Shown here: in pieces, positions 8,706 through 17,310 of the stretch | Numbering within the stretch: the first letter of the stretch is position 1 | Layout: the number at the start of each line of letters is the position of its first letter | DNA from: Terrihabitans soli | GTDB taxonomy: Bacteria; Pseudomonadota; Alphaproteobacteria; Rhizobiales; Methylopilaceae | Assembly (NCBI RefSeq): GCF_014191545.1 | Contig: NZ_AP023361.1 | Span: forward strand, 1,082,501-1,146,500 | DNA length: 64,000 nt | Direction of reading: 5' to 3' | The notes under the pieces: model-generated | Databases searched by the model: none | What the model was told of the DNA's origin: nothing | What the model saw: the letters and a program-made list of their open reading frames with translations, nothing else | Translations under genes and position numbers: made by a program

Positions 8706-9785
8706 GTGTCCTACATAACCCTTGACGGCGTTTCCAAGCAGTACGGCAATGTATGGGCGGTCGATCGCGTCAACATGGCGATCGAGAAGAAGGAGTTCGT
8801 CTCGCTTCTCGGACCCAGCGGTTCGGGCAAGACGACCCTGCTGCGCATCATCGCCGGTCTGGAAAAGCCGACCCAGGGACGCGTCCTTATCGATGGCGAA
8901 GATGTGACCCATCTGCCGCCGCATCTGCGCGGCGTTGCGATGGTCTTTCAGGAATTCCTGCTGTTTCCGCATCGCACGGTTTACGAGAACCTCGCTTTTC
9001 CGCTGCGCATGCTGAAGTTGCAAAAGGGCGAGATCGAAGCCCGGGTCGAATGGGCGCTCGGCATTCTTTCGCTGAACGGTCTCGAGAAACGTTATCCGAA
9101 CCAGCTCTCCGGCGGCCAGCAGCAGCGCGTCGCGCTCGGCCGCGGCCTTGTCGGGAGGCCGAAAGTTCTTCTGCTGGACGAGCCGCTCGCCAATCTCGAC
9201 CGCGAACTGCGCCAGGAAATGGAAGTCGAAATCCGCAAGCACCAGTCCGCGCTCGGCATCCCCTTCATCTATGTCACGCACAATCAGGAAGAAGCGCTCA
9301 GCATGAGCGACCGCATCGCCGTCGTCCGCGGCGGGCGGATCGAGGATTTTGCGGCGCGCACCGATATCTATGACCGGCCGAAGACCGCCTTCATTGCGCA
9401 ATTTGTCGGAAGGTCGAACCGGTTTGAGGGCATCGCCGCGCTGCAGAAAAAGCAGCTCGCACTTCGCGGCACGGGCGTTGTCATCGAAACCTCCGCCCGC
9501 GATGCGATCGCGGAGGGAATGACGGCCGCCGCCTATGTGAAGAACGAGAAGATCCGCCTGCGGCCGGCGGAAAAGGGCGCCGATGGCGGCGCCAATACGC
9601 TCTTTGCCACCATCAAGCATGTCATTCTGCGCGGCGCCTATGCCGAATATCTCCTGACCTGGAAAGGCGGCGAGATCATCGCCAGCCGCCCGCGCAGCGA
9701 AGTCGAGTTCAAGGAAGGAGCCGAGGTCGTCGCGTTCTGGACGGGCGAGGATGTCGATGTCTTCCCGGCGGAGAAATCCGCATGA
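8706..9785 (+). CDS. ABC transporter ATP-binding protein, PotA/UgpC-like
   Basis: 359 residues. Walker [10 protein letters not shown] (36-44), Q-loop Gln82, signature LSGGQ (134-138), Walker B VLLLDEP (154-160) and an H-loop in YVTHNQEEA are all present. A C-terminal TOBE-like domain (about 280-350) is typical of MalK/PotA-type importers. It energises uptake through the two permeases downstream. The start is GTG with GAGGA seven bases upstream; the stop overlaps the next gene by four bases (ATGA). Confidence 0.9.
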   Translation: MSYITLDGVSKQYGNVWAVDRVNMAIEKKEFVSLLGPSGSGKTTLLRIIAGLEKPTQGRVLIDGEDVTHLPPHLRGVAMVFQEFLLFPHRTVYENLAFPLRMLKLQKGEIEARVEWALGILSLNGLEKRYPNQLSGGQQQRVALGRGLVGRPKVLLLDEPLANLDRELRQEMEVEIRKHQSALGIPFIYVTHNQEEALSMSDRIAVVRGGRIEDFAARTDIYDRPKTAFIAQFVGRSNRFEGIAALQKKQLALRGTGVVIETSARDAIAEGMTAAAYVKNEKIRLRPAEKGADGGANTLFATIKHVILRGAYAEYLLTWKGGEIIASRPRSEVEFKEGAEVVAFWTGEDVDVFPAEKSA

Positions 9786-10642
9786 AGGGACGCTTCGCCC
9801 CGGCGATCTTTCTCGGCATTCCTGCCGTCTTCCTGATCGCGCTCTTTGTCCTGCCCCTGATCTCGATGCTGGTCTTGAGCGTCTGGCGCACCGAGAACTA
9901 TCACATCATCCGGGATTTCAATTTTCACAATTACCAGGTGATCGCGATGGAGGGGGCCTACATGACCTTCCTCATCCGCTCGCTCGTCATGGCGACGGTC
10001 GTGTCGATCATCTGCACAGTAATCGCCTGGCCGATCGCTTATGGCATCATTCTCTATGGCGGCCGCTACCGGCTTCTGTTCACGCTTGCCTTCGCCGTGC
10101 CGTTTTTGACCGGCGAAGTCCTGCGCGTCATCGCTCTGCAGGGCCTGCTTGGACCGCTCGGACTTCTGAACGGCGTCCTGATGTCGCTTGGCGCCGCGCC
10201 TCTGCGCGTCATCATGTATACGAGCACGGCCAGTGCCATCGGCCTCATCTACCTTTATCTGCCGATCGTCGTGACGGTGATCTATCTGTCGCTGCTGAAT
10301 TTCGATCAGCGGCTCATCGACGCCGCGAAGATCTTCGGCGCGCGGCCGGCGCGTGCCTTTTTTGAAGTGACATGGCCGCTCAATCTGTTCGGCACGCTGA
10401 TCGCCTTCGCGCTCTGCTTTATTCCATGCCTGTCGGCGACGCTTGCGCCGCGCTTTCTCGGTGGGCCGAACGGCACGCTCTACGGCATGGCGATGGCGCA
10501 GCAATTCGGCGAAAGCGGCACCTGGGCGCTCGGCGCGGCCATGGGCGTTGTCCTGTTTGCCGTCTCCGTTCTTCTCGTCGTGATCGTGGCGCGCACCGTC
10601 GATCTGCGCCGCACCGGCTTTACCGGGTTCGGGAGAGGCTGA
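9782..10642 (+). CDS. ABC transporter permease, PotB-like
   Basis: 286 residues with about six hydrophobic segments, starting with FLGIPAVFLIALFVLPLISM. The cytoplasmic EAA loop that docks on the ATPase is seen as IDAAKIFGARPARAFFEV. It is the first of two inner-membrane permeases of the polyamine/opine-type importer. It overlaps the ATPase by four bases at its start and the second permease by one base (TGATG), so all three are translationally coupled. Confidence 0.9.
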   Translation: MKGRFAPAIFLGIPAVFLIALFVLPLISMLVLSVWRTENYHIIRDFNFHNYQVIAMEGAYMTFLIRSLVMATVVSIICTVIAWPIAYGIILYGGRYRLLFTLAFAVPFLTGEVLRVIALQGLLGPLGLLNGVLMSLGAAPLRVIMYTSTASAIGLIYLYLPIVVTVIYLSLLNFDQRLIDAAKIFGARPARAFFEVTWPLNLFGTLIAFALCFIPCLSATLAPRFLGGPNGTLYGMAMAQQFGESGTWALGAAMGVVLFAVSVLLVVIVARTVDLRRTGFTGFGRG

Positions 10643-11478
10643 TGCGCTTGAAACTTGGAAGGATCAAATTCGGCAAGATCGCGCTGCTGACGACGGTTGT
10701 CGCCTCCTATCTCTTTCTCTATCTACCGATCCTGCATATCGGCCTCGCCAGTTTCGCGCGCAATTACAATTTTCCATATCCGCCGAAATGGTCGTTCGAC
10801 GTCATGACGCGGCTGTTCTCGAATTCGCTGTATCAGACGGCGCTCGGCAACAGTCTTTTGATCGGCTTCTTCTCCGCGCTTCTGGCAACCGCGCTCGCGG
10901 GTCTTGCGACCATCGGGCTGATGCGCCATGCCGGACATCGCACGCTGTTCTATCTCGCGCTGTTTGTGGCGCCGCTCTTCGTCGCGGAGGTTCTTCTCGG
11001 CATCGCTTCGCTGATTTTCAACGGCCTGTTTCTCGGCCTGCAGGGCAATCTCGTCTCGGCGGTGCTGGCCAATGTCGTGCACTGCTTCAGCTATGCGCTC
11101 CTGATCATCGCGACGCAGCTCTATCGTTACGACTGGCGGCTCGACGATGCGGCCATGGTGTTCGGCGCAACCCCGCCGCGTACATTTTTCGAAGTAACGC
11201 TGCCGTTGATCTGGCCGGGCCTGCTCGGCGCGTTCGTCGTTACTTTCATCATGGCGTTCAACAATCTCGAAATCTCGTTTTACCTTCTTGGCGCGACGCC
11301 GACGCTGCCGTCGGCCGCCTGGGGCGCCTTGCGCTATGGCGTCAAGCCGGAGCTCTACGCGCTGGCAACCTGCGTAAATCTCATTGTTTTCCTGATCCTT
11401 GCGGTCATGTTCGTGCTGATGAAAACGGGCGCCGTGACGTTCGGTCATCGCCCGGAGCGCGAACGCAGCGCGGTCTGA
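10642..11478 (+). CDS. ABC transporter permease, PotC-like
   Basis: 278 residues, about six transmembrane segments, with an EAA loop DDAAMVFGATPPRTFFEV. The start at 10642 (MRLKLGRIKFGK) is chosen because it overlaps the PotB-like stop by one base. The open frame extending back to 10372 lies inside that gene and is not family sequence. It forms the membrane channel with the PotB-like subunit. The MocR regulator begins 7 bases after its stop, so the regulator is probably in the same transcript. Confidence 0.9.
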   Translation: MRLKLGRIKFGKIALLTTVVASYLFLYLPILHIGLASFARNYNFPYPPKWSFDVMTRLFSNSLYQTALGNSLLIGFFSALLATALAGLATIGLMRHAGHRTLFYLALFVAPLFVAEVLLGIASLIFNGLFLGLQGNLVSAVLANVVHCFSYALLIIATQLYRYDWRLDDAAMVFGATPPRTFFEVTLPLIWPGLLGAFVVTFIMAFNNLEISFYLLGATPTLPSAAWGALRYGVKPELYALATCVNLIVFLILAVMFVLMKTGAVTFGHRPERERSAV

Positions 11479-11485
11479 GGCTGGC

Positions 11486-13033
11486 GTGAAACTTGCGAGA
11501 TCACGGCGTAACCCGGTCACCGAGGACGCCGTGCACCTTCTGGATTCACTTGCCCTGGATATCGAAAAGCGGCCCGATGCGCCTTTGCACCGGCAGCTTT
11601 ACGACCGGCTTCTGGACGAGATTTCGGCCGGGGCGATCAAGCCCGGCGAGAAGCTGCCCTCGACCCGCGATCTCGCAAAGGTTCTCGGGGTCTCGCGCAA
11701 CACGATCCTTCTCGCTTTCGACAATCTGATCTCCGAGGGCTTTCTCGAGCCGATGACGGGCTCGGGAACTTATGTGGCGCGCGAGCTTCCCGATCAGCTG
11801 ACCGACAAGGCGCCGGCCCGCATCAACCCCGCCATCAAGGCGGCCGGCAGTCTCGACCGCTCGTTCACGTCTCCGTCCGGCTTCACCAATGTTCCGGCGA
11901 CCTTGCGCCATATGCGCCGCCCGGTGACCTTCCGCGCCAATTTCCCGGCCGTCGATATGTTTCCGGTGCGCCGCTGGGCGTCGCTCGCATCCGCGCTCTA
12001 CCGCGATCTCGACGCCGATACGGCGGGAGAGCTTCTCGGCGAGAGCGATCCGCAAGGCTATGCGCCGCTGCGCGAGGCCATTGCCGAACATGTCGCGTGT
12101 AGCCGCGGCCTCAGCTGCGGTCCGCATAATGTCGTTATCTTCGCGGGCGCGCAGCATGCGATCGATCTCGCCTGCCGCATTCTTCTGACGCCGGGCGAAG
12201 ATGTGTGGTGCGAAGACCCGGGATATGACGGCATCTACGCATCGACGATTGCCGTCGGCGCAAATCCGATTCCGATCCCGATCGATGCCGAAGGGATCAT
12301 CGTCACTGACGGCATCGCCCGCGCGCCGGATGCGCGCCTTGCCTATGTTTCGCCGTCCAAGCAATTCCCGCTCGGCATGGAGCTCAGCCTCGAGCGCCGC
12401 CATGAATTGCTGCAATGGGCGAATGCCGCGGGCGCCTGGATTCTCGAAGACGATTACGACAGCGAGTTCCGTTATGCGGGCCGCCCGCTGCCGGCTCTAC
12501 ATGCGCTCGACCGGGAAGGGCGTGTTCTGTATTTCGGCACGTTCAGCAAAACCCTGTTTCCGGGCCTACGGCTCGGCTACGCCATTATTCCCGATGCGCT
12601 GGTCGAGGCTTTCGTTTCGGCGCGCTCCGTCGTCGGACGCTTTTCACCTATGCTGGAACAGGCGCTCGTCGCGCGCTTTATGGACGAGGGGCATTTTGCG
12701 GTGCATGTGCGCCGTATGCGCCGTCTGTACGCGCGGCGGCAGGATTATCTGCTGGATTGCATTAGGCGCAAGCTCGGATCCTGGCTGACCGCTCAGCCGA
12801 CAAACACCGGAATGGAAATCATTGCGCGTCTGTCGCGCGGCCTCAGCGGGCGCCATGTTGCGGAAATGGCGGCGCGGCGCGGATTGGAGGTTCTGCCTCT
12901 ATCGGCACTTGCCCGCGATGCCGAGGTCGATCATCTGATCACGCTCGGCTTCAGCGCCTTCTCCGAAAAGCAGATCGAGGCGGGCTGCGACGTGCTGAGC
13001 GAAGTCTTCGCCGCGATAGAAGCCGCGGCCTAA
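11486..13033 (+). CDS. MocR/PdxR-type GntR regulator with aminotransferase-like domain
   Basis: 515 residues. An N-terminal GntR winged helix (about 25-90: PLHRQLYDRLLDEI, LPSTRDLAKVLGVSRNTI) is linked to a class I/II aminotransferase-fold domain. The PLP lysine is Lys355 in FGTFSKTLFPG, so PLP binding is expected. MocR proteins sense PLP-amine adducts and control transaminase, GABA, taurine or ectoine genes. Here it follows the transporter by 7 bases, making it the likely regulator of the transaminase/ABC module. The GTG start at 11486 has TGAGG six bases upstream. An activator role is the family norm, not seen here. Confidence 0.88.
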   Translation: MKLARSRRNPVTEDAVHLLDSLALDIEKRPDAPLHRQLYDRLLDEISAGAIKPGEKLPSTRDLAKVLGVSRNTILLAFDNLISEGFLEPMTGSGTYVARELPDQLTDKAPARINPAIKAAGSLDRSFTSPSGFTNVPATLRHMRRPVTFRANFPAVDMFPVRRWASLASALYRDLDADTAGELLGESDPQGYAPLREAIAEHVACSRGLSCGPHNVVIFAGAQHAIDLACRILLTPGEDVWCEDPGYDGIYASTIAVGANPIPIPIDAEGIIVTDGIARAPDARLAYVSPSKQFPLGMELSLERRHELLQWANAAGAWILEDDYDSEFRYAGRPLPALHALDREGRVLYFGTFSKTLFPGLRLGYAIIPDALVEAFVSARSVVGRFSPMLEQALVARFMDEGHFAVHVRRMRRLYARRQDYLLDCIRRKLGSWLTAQPTNTGMEIIARLSRGLSGRHVAEMAARRGLEVLPLSALARDAEVDHLITLGFSAFSEKQIEAGCDVLSEVFAAIEAAA

Positions 13034-13199
13034 GCGGATAATCGAAAGTGTCGTTGTAGACCGATCAGCCGGTCCGTCCTGCCGACGAAGGGGAGCCGCC
13101 TGTCGTCACATACTGTTTACCACGTACGCCGATACGATCTTCTGCACTTGTTTACCCGCCATCCGGTAGCGTTCCTTCAAGGCAGTCCGGAGCCTGAAG

Positions 13200-15302
13200 A
13201 TGGCGGCGTTTTTCGCACAGCAGATGGACTTCATTTTCTTCTTTTATGGGCTCGCCTTCGTCCTTTTGGGCGCGTCCTGCTGGGCGTTCGGGACGCGCGG
13301 TCACGGAGGCCGATTCTGGCTGGCGATTGCTGCTTTTGGCTTCCTTCACGGGGCGCTGGAGTGGTTGGATCTCACGGCACTTATCATTGACGACAGCCCG
13401 CTGTTCGCGTCCGCGCGAACGGTCCTTATGCTTGCATCCTATCTTGCGCTTCTGGAGGCGGCCCGCAGCTACGCTGTCGAGAATGGCGCCCGAGCGCCGC
13501 CGCAATGGGCTGTGCTGCTACCGGTCATTCCGATCGCGTTGATCGGATATTTTGAAGGATCGGTATTGGCGGGAATTGCGACGCGCTACAGCGTCGGTTT
13601 CATGGGGAATCTGGCGGTGGCTCTCGTGCTGCTTCGTCAGCGCCGCCAGACAAAAGGTCTCGAGAGGATTTTTTTTACCGCGGCAGTAACCGGCTTTGTG
13701 CTTTATGCCATGGCGACGGGCCTGGTCGTGCCGGCGGCCGGAATATGGCCGGCGGATATACTGAATTACGATTCTTTTGCGGGCGTGTCGGGGATACCGA
13801 TCCAGCTCGTGCGCGGCGTGATCGCCTGCTGGATATCCTTCTCCGTCTGGGGCATCTGGGGCCAGAGAGCTGCCGAGCAGCTGGAGTCGCCGCAGTATAC
13901 GCGCTATGTGGCGCAGCAGTTCACCGCCACTCTTGTAGCCATGACCATGATTCTGGGATGCGGTTGGGTACTTACACAATATCTTGGTGAGATATATAAG
14001 CGCAACGTCGAGAGAGCGGCTCGTGGCGATACCGAGCTGATTTCCGGGCGTCTCGGGAGTGAGATCGCGCGGACAGAGGGCATGGTCGATCTGCTCGCGC
14101 GTTCCTCCGCCATTGCCGGCGGCTCGCTCGGCGCGGCACGGGATGTTTTGCAACGCCATGTTCGAGCCGCGGACGCCTCGGCCGGCTATTTACTCGACCC
14201 GTCCAGAAGTATCCGTCTTGCCGTCACTGCCTCTGGTTTGGCATTGCCGCCGGGTCAGCCCGGACCGCCCGCCGCGACAGGGGGGATGGTGGTCTTCAAT
14301 GGCGCGGCTCGGCGCCTTGAATACCATGTCGAACGCGTCCTGCCAGACGGCGGATCGGTCGTCCTGCAGCGCGCGCTGTCCTCGCTCGAATCCGACCTCA
14401 ATCGGTTCGATGGCACATATTTCATAGCCGACGCACAAGGGACGGTCCTGTCTTCCAATCGTTCCGACCTGCGTCTGCGGCAGCTGTGGCCTTCTTCGAA
14501 GAGCGATGCGGGTTCGATCTTTCCGCAGATAATTATGGGCGGAGCTTGGACGAAGCTGGCCGGGGAACGTGTGTTTGCGTACCAGGAGGCGACGAACATC
14601 GACAACCTGTCGCTGGTTATCGTCGAACCTAGCCGGGAAATTTTCGCGACGCGTCTTTTGGGAATCGTCATTACATTCTTCGCGTCGTTGACGGCCCTTG
14701 TTTACATTCTTGGGCGCGAGAGAGTGGTTCGTGATGCGGTGCAGGCAGAAAAGCGCCTGTCCTTGCAGGCCACCGCTCAGGAGTTGCGGGTGAAGGCCAC
14801 GACGGACCCCCTTACAGGACTGCGTAACAGGCGTCAGTTCAACCAAGCGCTGGGGGAAGAAATCCTGCGTGCGAACCGCGAGAACACTCCCCTGTCACTC
14901 GGTATCTATGACATCGACCACTTCAAGGCAGTGAATGACAGGTATGGACACGCCGCTGGGGACGAGGTTCTCGTCCAGCTTGCGCGGCGCGTTCGCGAAC
15001 AGGTGCGCGAAAGCGATCTTCTTGCGCGCTGGGGTGGTGAAGAATTCGTGATCCTTCTACCCGGAGCCAGCATTGCCAGGGCTGCGGAAATTGCTGAGAA
15101 CATCCGCAAGTCGATCGCAGATGCTCCCGTGCGCGGAGGCATCTTCGTTACAGCGAGCTTTGGTGTCGCCCAATATCGCCCCGGGGAAACCGCAACGCAG
15201 TTTCTCGAGAATGCCGATCTGGCACTTTACCGTTCGAAATCCGAAGGCCGGAACCGGGTTACGGTGGGGGAAAACGGCCAATCCAGTTCGTCCGCGGCCT
15301 GA
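13200..15302 (+). CDS. Membrane-bound diguanylate cyclase (GGDEF) with periplasmic sensor
   Basis: 700 residues. About seven N-terminal hydrophobic segments (1-230, MASE-like) precede another membrane segment, a predicted periplasmic sensor (about 265-475, Cache/CHASE-like, containing EVILP-type loops not conserved enough to classify), a last membrane helix near 480-500, and a C-terminal GGDEF domain. The active site is GGEEF (612-616). RESD (603-606), exactly five residues before it, is an intact inhibitory I-site. It should therefore make c-di-GMP and be product-inhibited. It stands alone after a 166-base gap. A PilZ protein lies about 16 kb away, but no link is evident. Confidence 0.88.
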   Translation: MAAFFAQQMDFIFFFYGLAFVLLGASCWAFGTRGHGGRFWLAIAAFGFLHGALEWLDLTALIIDDSPLFASARTVLMLASYLALLEAARSYAVENGARAPPQWAVLLPVIPIALIGYFEGSVLAGIATRYSVGFMGNLAVALVLLRQRRQTKGLERIFFTAAVTGFVLYAMATGLVVPAAGIWPADILNYDSFAGVSGIPIQLVRGVIACWISFSVWGIWGQRAAEQLESPQYTRYVAQQFTATLVAMTMILGCGWVLTQYLGEIYKRNVERAARGDTELISGRLGSEIARTEGMVDLLARSSAIAGGSLGAARDVLQRHVRAADASAGYLLDPSRSIRLAVTASGLALPPGQPGPPAATGGMVVFNGAARRLEYHVERVLPDGGSVVLQRALSSLESDLNRFDGTYFIADAQGTVLSSNRSDLRLRQLWPSSKSDAGSIFPQIIMGGAWTKLAGERVFAYQEATNIDNLSLVIVEPSREIFATRLLGIVITFFASLTALVYILGRERVVRDAVQAEKRLSLQATAQELRVKATTDPLTGLRNRRQFNQALGEEILRANRENTPLSLGIYDIDHFKAVNDRYGHAAGDEVLVQLARRVREQVRESDLLARWGGEEFVILLPGASIARAAEIAENIRKSIADAPVRGGIFVTASFGVAQYRPGETATQFLENADLALYRSKSEGRNRVTVGENGQSSSSAA

Positions 15303-15359
15303 GAGCGCCGCGCCTCGGGGCGAGTCGGCCCCGGGGCATACCAGCCGGGATGTTTGTCA

Positions 15360-15977
15360 TTACATCTTCCCGAGCGGCGTTCCGGCGACGGTCTTTTTCG
15401 GGCGCTCGCCAGCCTCCAGAATATCCTGCGCGGCTTTTTCGAGCTCCGGCAGAACGTCCTCGATCCGGTCGGCGATGAGATAGGGCACCCACAGCGTTTC
15501 GCGGATGAACGAATGCGCCGTCATATGTTCGAGCATCGAGAGCAGGGGCTCCCAATAGCCGCCGATATTGGCGATCATGATCGGCTTTTTGTGCTGGCCG
15601 AGCTGCGCCCAAGTGAGCTGCTCGACCAGCTCCTCCAGCGTGCCGATGCCGCCGGGCAGAGCGACGAAGGCGTCGGCCTTTTCGAACATCAGCCTTTTGC
15701 GCTCATGCATATCTTTGGTGACGATATGCTCCTGCGCTTCTTTCAGCATGAACTCCCGGTTCTGCAGGAAATCCGGGATGATGCCGGTGACATGACCGCC
15801 GTGCTCAAGCACGCTTTTGGCGACCGTGCCCATAAGGCCCATGCCGCCGCCGCCATAGACGAGGCCCACTTTATTTTTCGCGAGATCCTCTCCGAGGGAG
15901 AGGGCGGCTGCTTCGTGACGGGGGTCCCGGCCGAGCCCGGACCCGCAATACACACACACTGATTTGATCAAACCCAT
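15360..15977 (-). CDS. LOG-family protein (cytokinin-activating phosphoribohydrolase-like)
   Basis: 205 residues. LVYGGGGMGLMG and the signature ALPGGIGTLEEL are the nucleotide-binding and catalytic motifs of LONELY GUY proteins, which split the N-glycosidic bond of nucleoside 5'-monophosphates to release bases. The start MGLIKSVCVYCGSG at 15977 is used because family similarity begins there, although the frame is open to 16520. It is divergent from the LysM protein gene with 157 bases between. A general nucleotide-salvage role is as likely as cytokinin production. Confidence 0.88.
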   Translation of the reverse strand: MGLIKSVCVYCGSGLGRDPRHEAAALSLGEDLAKNKVGLVYGGGGMGLMGTVAKSVLEHGGHVTGIIPDFLQNREFMLKEAQEHIVTKDMHERKRLMFEKADAFVALPGGIGTLEELVEQLTWAQLGQHKKPIMIANIGGYWEPLLSMLEHMTAHSFIRETLWVPYLIADRIEDVLPELEKAAQDILEAGERPKKTVAGTPLGKM

Positions 15978-16134
15978 GATCTTGCTCTGTTTTCCTTCTA
16001 TCTGAGGGGGAGTATACCCTAAAACCGTTACTCCAAATTGTGACCGGAATTCCGCCACTTGATCGTGGTGATTTCCCGGTGAGAATAGGCGCTTAAGGCG
16101 ACGCCAAGACGTCACCCCCGGGGAGGCTGTAGAT

Positions 16135-17235
16135 ATGAATGCGCGTTTGAGCCGGCTAGCCGTGCTCGGCCTCGTCGTGGTGTTGGCGGCGGGGGCGGGA
16201 ATTTTCGCGCGGCAATATCTTGCCGAGCAGAACGAGCTGACGCCCGATGCGATGCCCGAACAGGCGCCGCTCCCCAAACTCGCAATGCCGGAAGTGCCGG
16301 CCCCGGCCGCCCAGCAGCCCGCAGGTCCGGGCTTCGATGTCGTCCGCGTCGAGCCGACGGGCGATGCCATTGTCGCCGGTAGAGCCGCGCCCGGCAGTGA
16401 GGTCGAGCTTCTCGCCAATGGCGGGGTGATCGACAAGACCCTCGCTAATGAGGCCGGCGAATTCGTGATCATGCCGCCGCCGCTCTCGCCGGGCAGCCAC
16501 GAACTTACCTTGCGCACCAAAGAAGCCGCCTCGCGTCAGGCCGTCACCGTCTCGGTGCCCGAGCCCGGCAAGGGCGAAGTGCTCGTTGTTGTCGGCGAGC
16601 CGGGCAAGCCGTCCCAGGTCGTGCAGGCCGGTGCGCCGCAGGGACCGGGCGCGGGCTTGATCCAGCCGCCCGCCATCGTCGCCGCCGATCAGGCGGCGCC
16701 GCTGCGCATCGGTGCGGTGGAATCCGAAAACGGCCGTCTCTACGTGCAGGGTAGCGGTCCGCCGGGCGCCCGCACCGTTATCTATCTCAACGATGCGCCT
16801 CTGGCCGAAGCCGAGATCGGCACTGACGGCCGCTGGTCGCTCACCGTCGAACGCGGCCTGACCAAGGGCGATTACCGCGTCCGGGTCGATCAGGCGGGCG
16901 AGGCAGGCAAGGTTCTGGCGCGGGTCGAAGTGCCGTTCACGGCCGAAGGGTCGTCGGACCCCGCGTCCTCATCGACCGAGATCGCGGCGGCGCCCAAGCC
17001 TGCCTCCGGACCGGAATCCGAACCCCAGACCACGGCCAGCGTGCCGTCCAATCCGGTCGTCGCCCAGCTCGGCACCATCGAGGTCCGCCGCGGCGACAAT
17101 CTCTGGCGCATCAGCCGCAAAGCCTATGGGGCCGGCGACCGCTACTCGACCATCTATCAGGCCAATTCCGACCAGATCCGCGATCCGGACCGGATTTATC
17201 CCGGCCAGATTTTCGTCATGCCGCCCGGCGGCTGA
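16135..17235 (+). CDS. LysM-domain envelope protein with Ig-like repeats
   Basis: 366 residues. An N-terminal signal anchor (LAVLGLVVVLAAGAGIF) is followed by a proline-rich linker, two bacterial Ig-like segments (about 60-135 and 185-265), a low-complexity Ser/Pro/Glu linker, and a C-terminal LysM domain (about 313-363, with RRGDNLWRISRKAYG and RIYPGQIFVMP). LysM binds peptidoglycan, so it is probably a periplasmic wall-binding protein. GGGGAGG lies nine bases before the ATG. It is followed by the Atm1-like exporter after 75 bases. No catalytic domain is seen. Confidence 0.85.
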   Translation: MNARLSRLAVLGLVVVLAAGAGIFARQYLAEQNELTPDAMPEQAPLPKLAMPEVPAPAAQQPAGPGFDVVRVEPTGDAIVAGRAAPGSEVELLANGGVIDKTLANEAGEFVIMPPPLSPGSHELTLRTKEAASRQAVTVSVPEPGKGEVLVVVGEPGKPSQVVQAGAPQGPGAGLIQPPAIVAADQAAPLRIGAVESENGRLYVQGSGPPGARTVIYLNDAPLAEAEIGTDGRWSLTVERGLTKGDYRVRVDQAGEAGKVLARVEVPFTAEGSSDPASSSTEIAAAPKPASGPESEPQTTASVPSNPVVAQLGTIEVRRGDNLWRISRKAYGAGDRYSTIYQANSDQIRDPDRIYPGQIFVMPPGG

Positions 17236-17310
17236 CGGCGGGGTCGCGGTTTGATCATCCGCGGCCTATATGAGGGCTGAAACCGCCCGTTTGCAGGACA
17301 AACAGACAGA

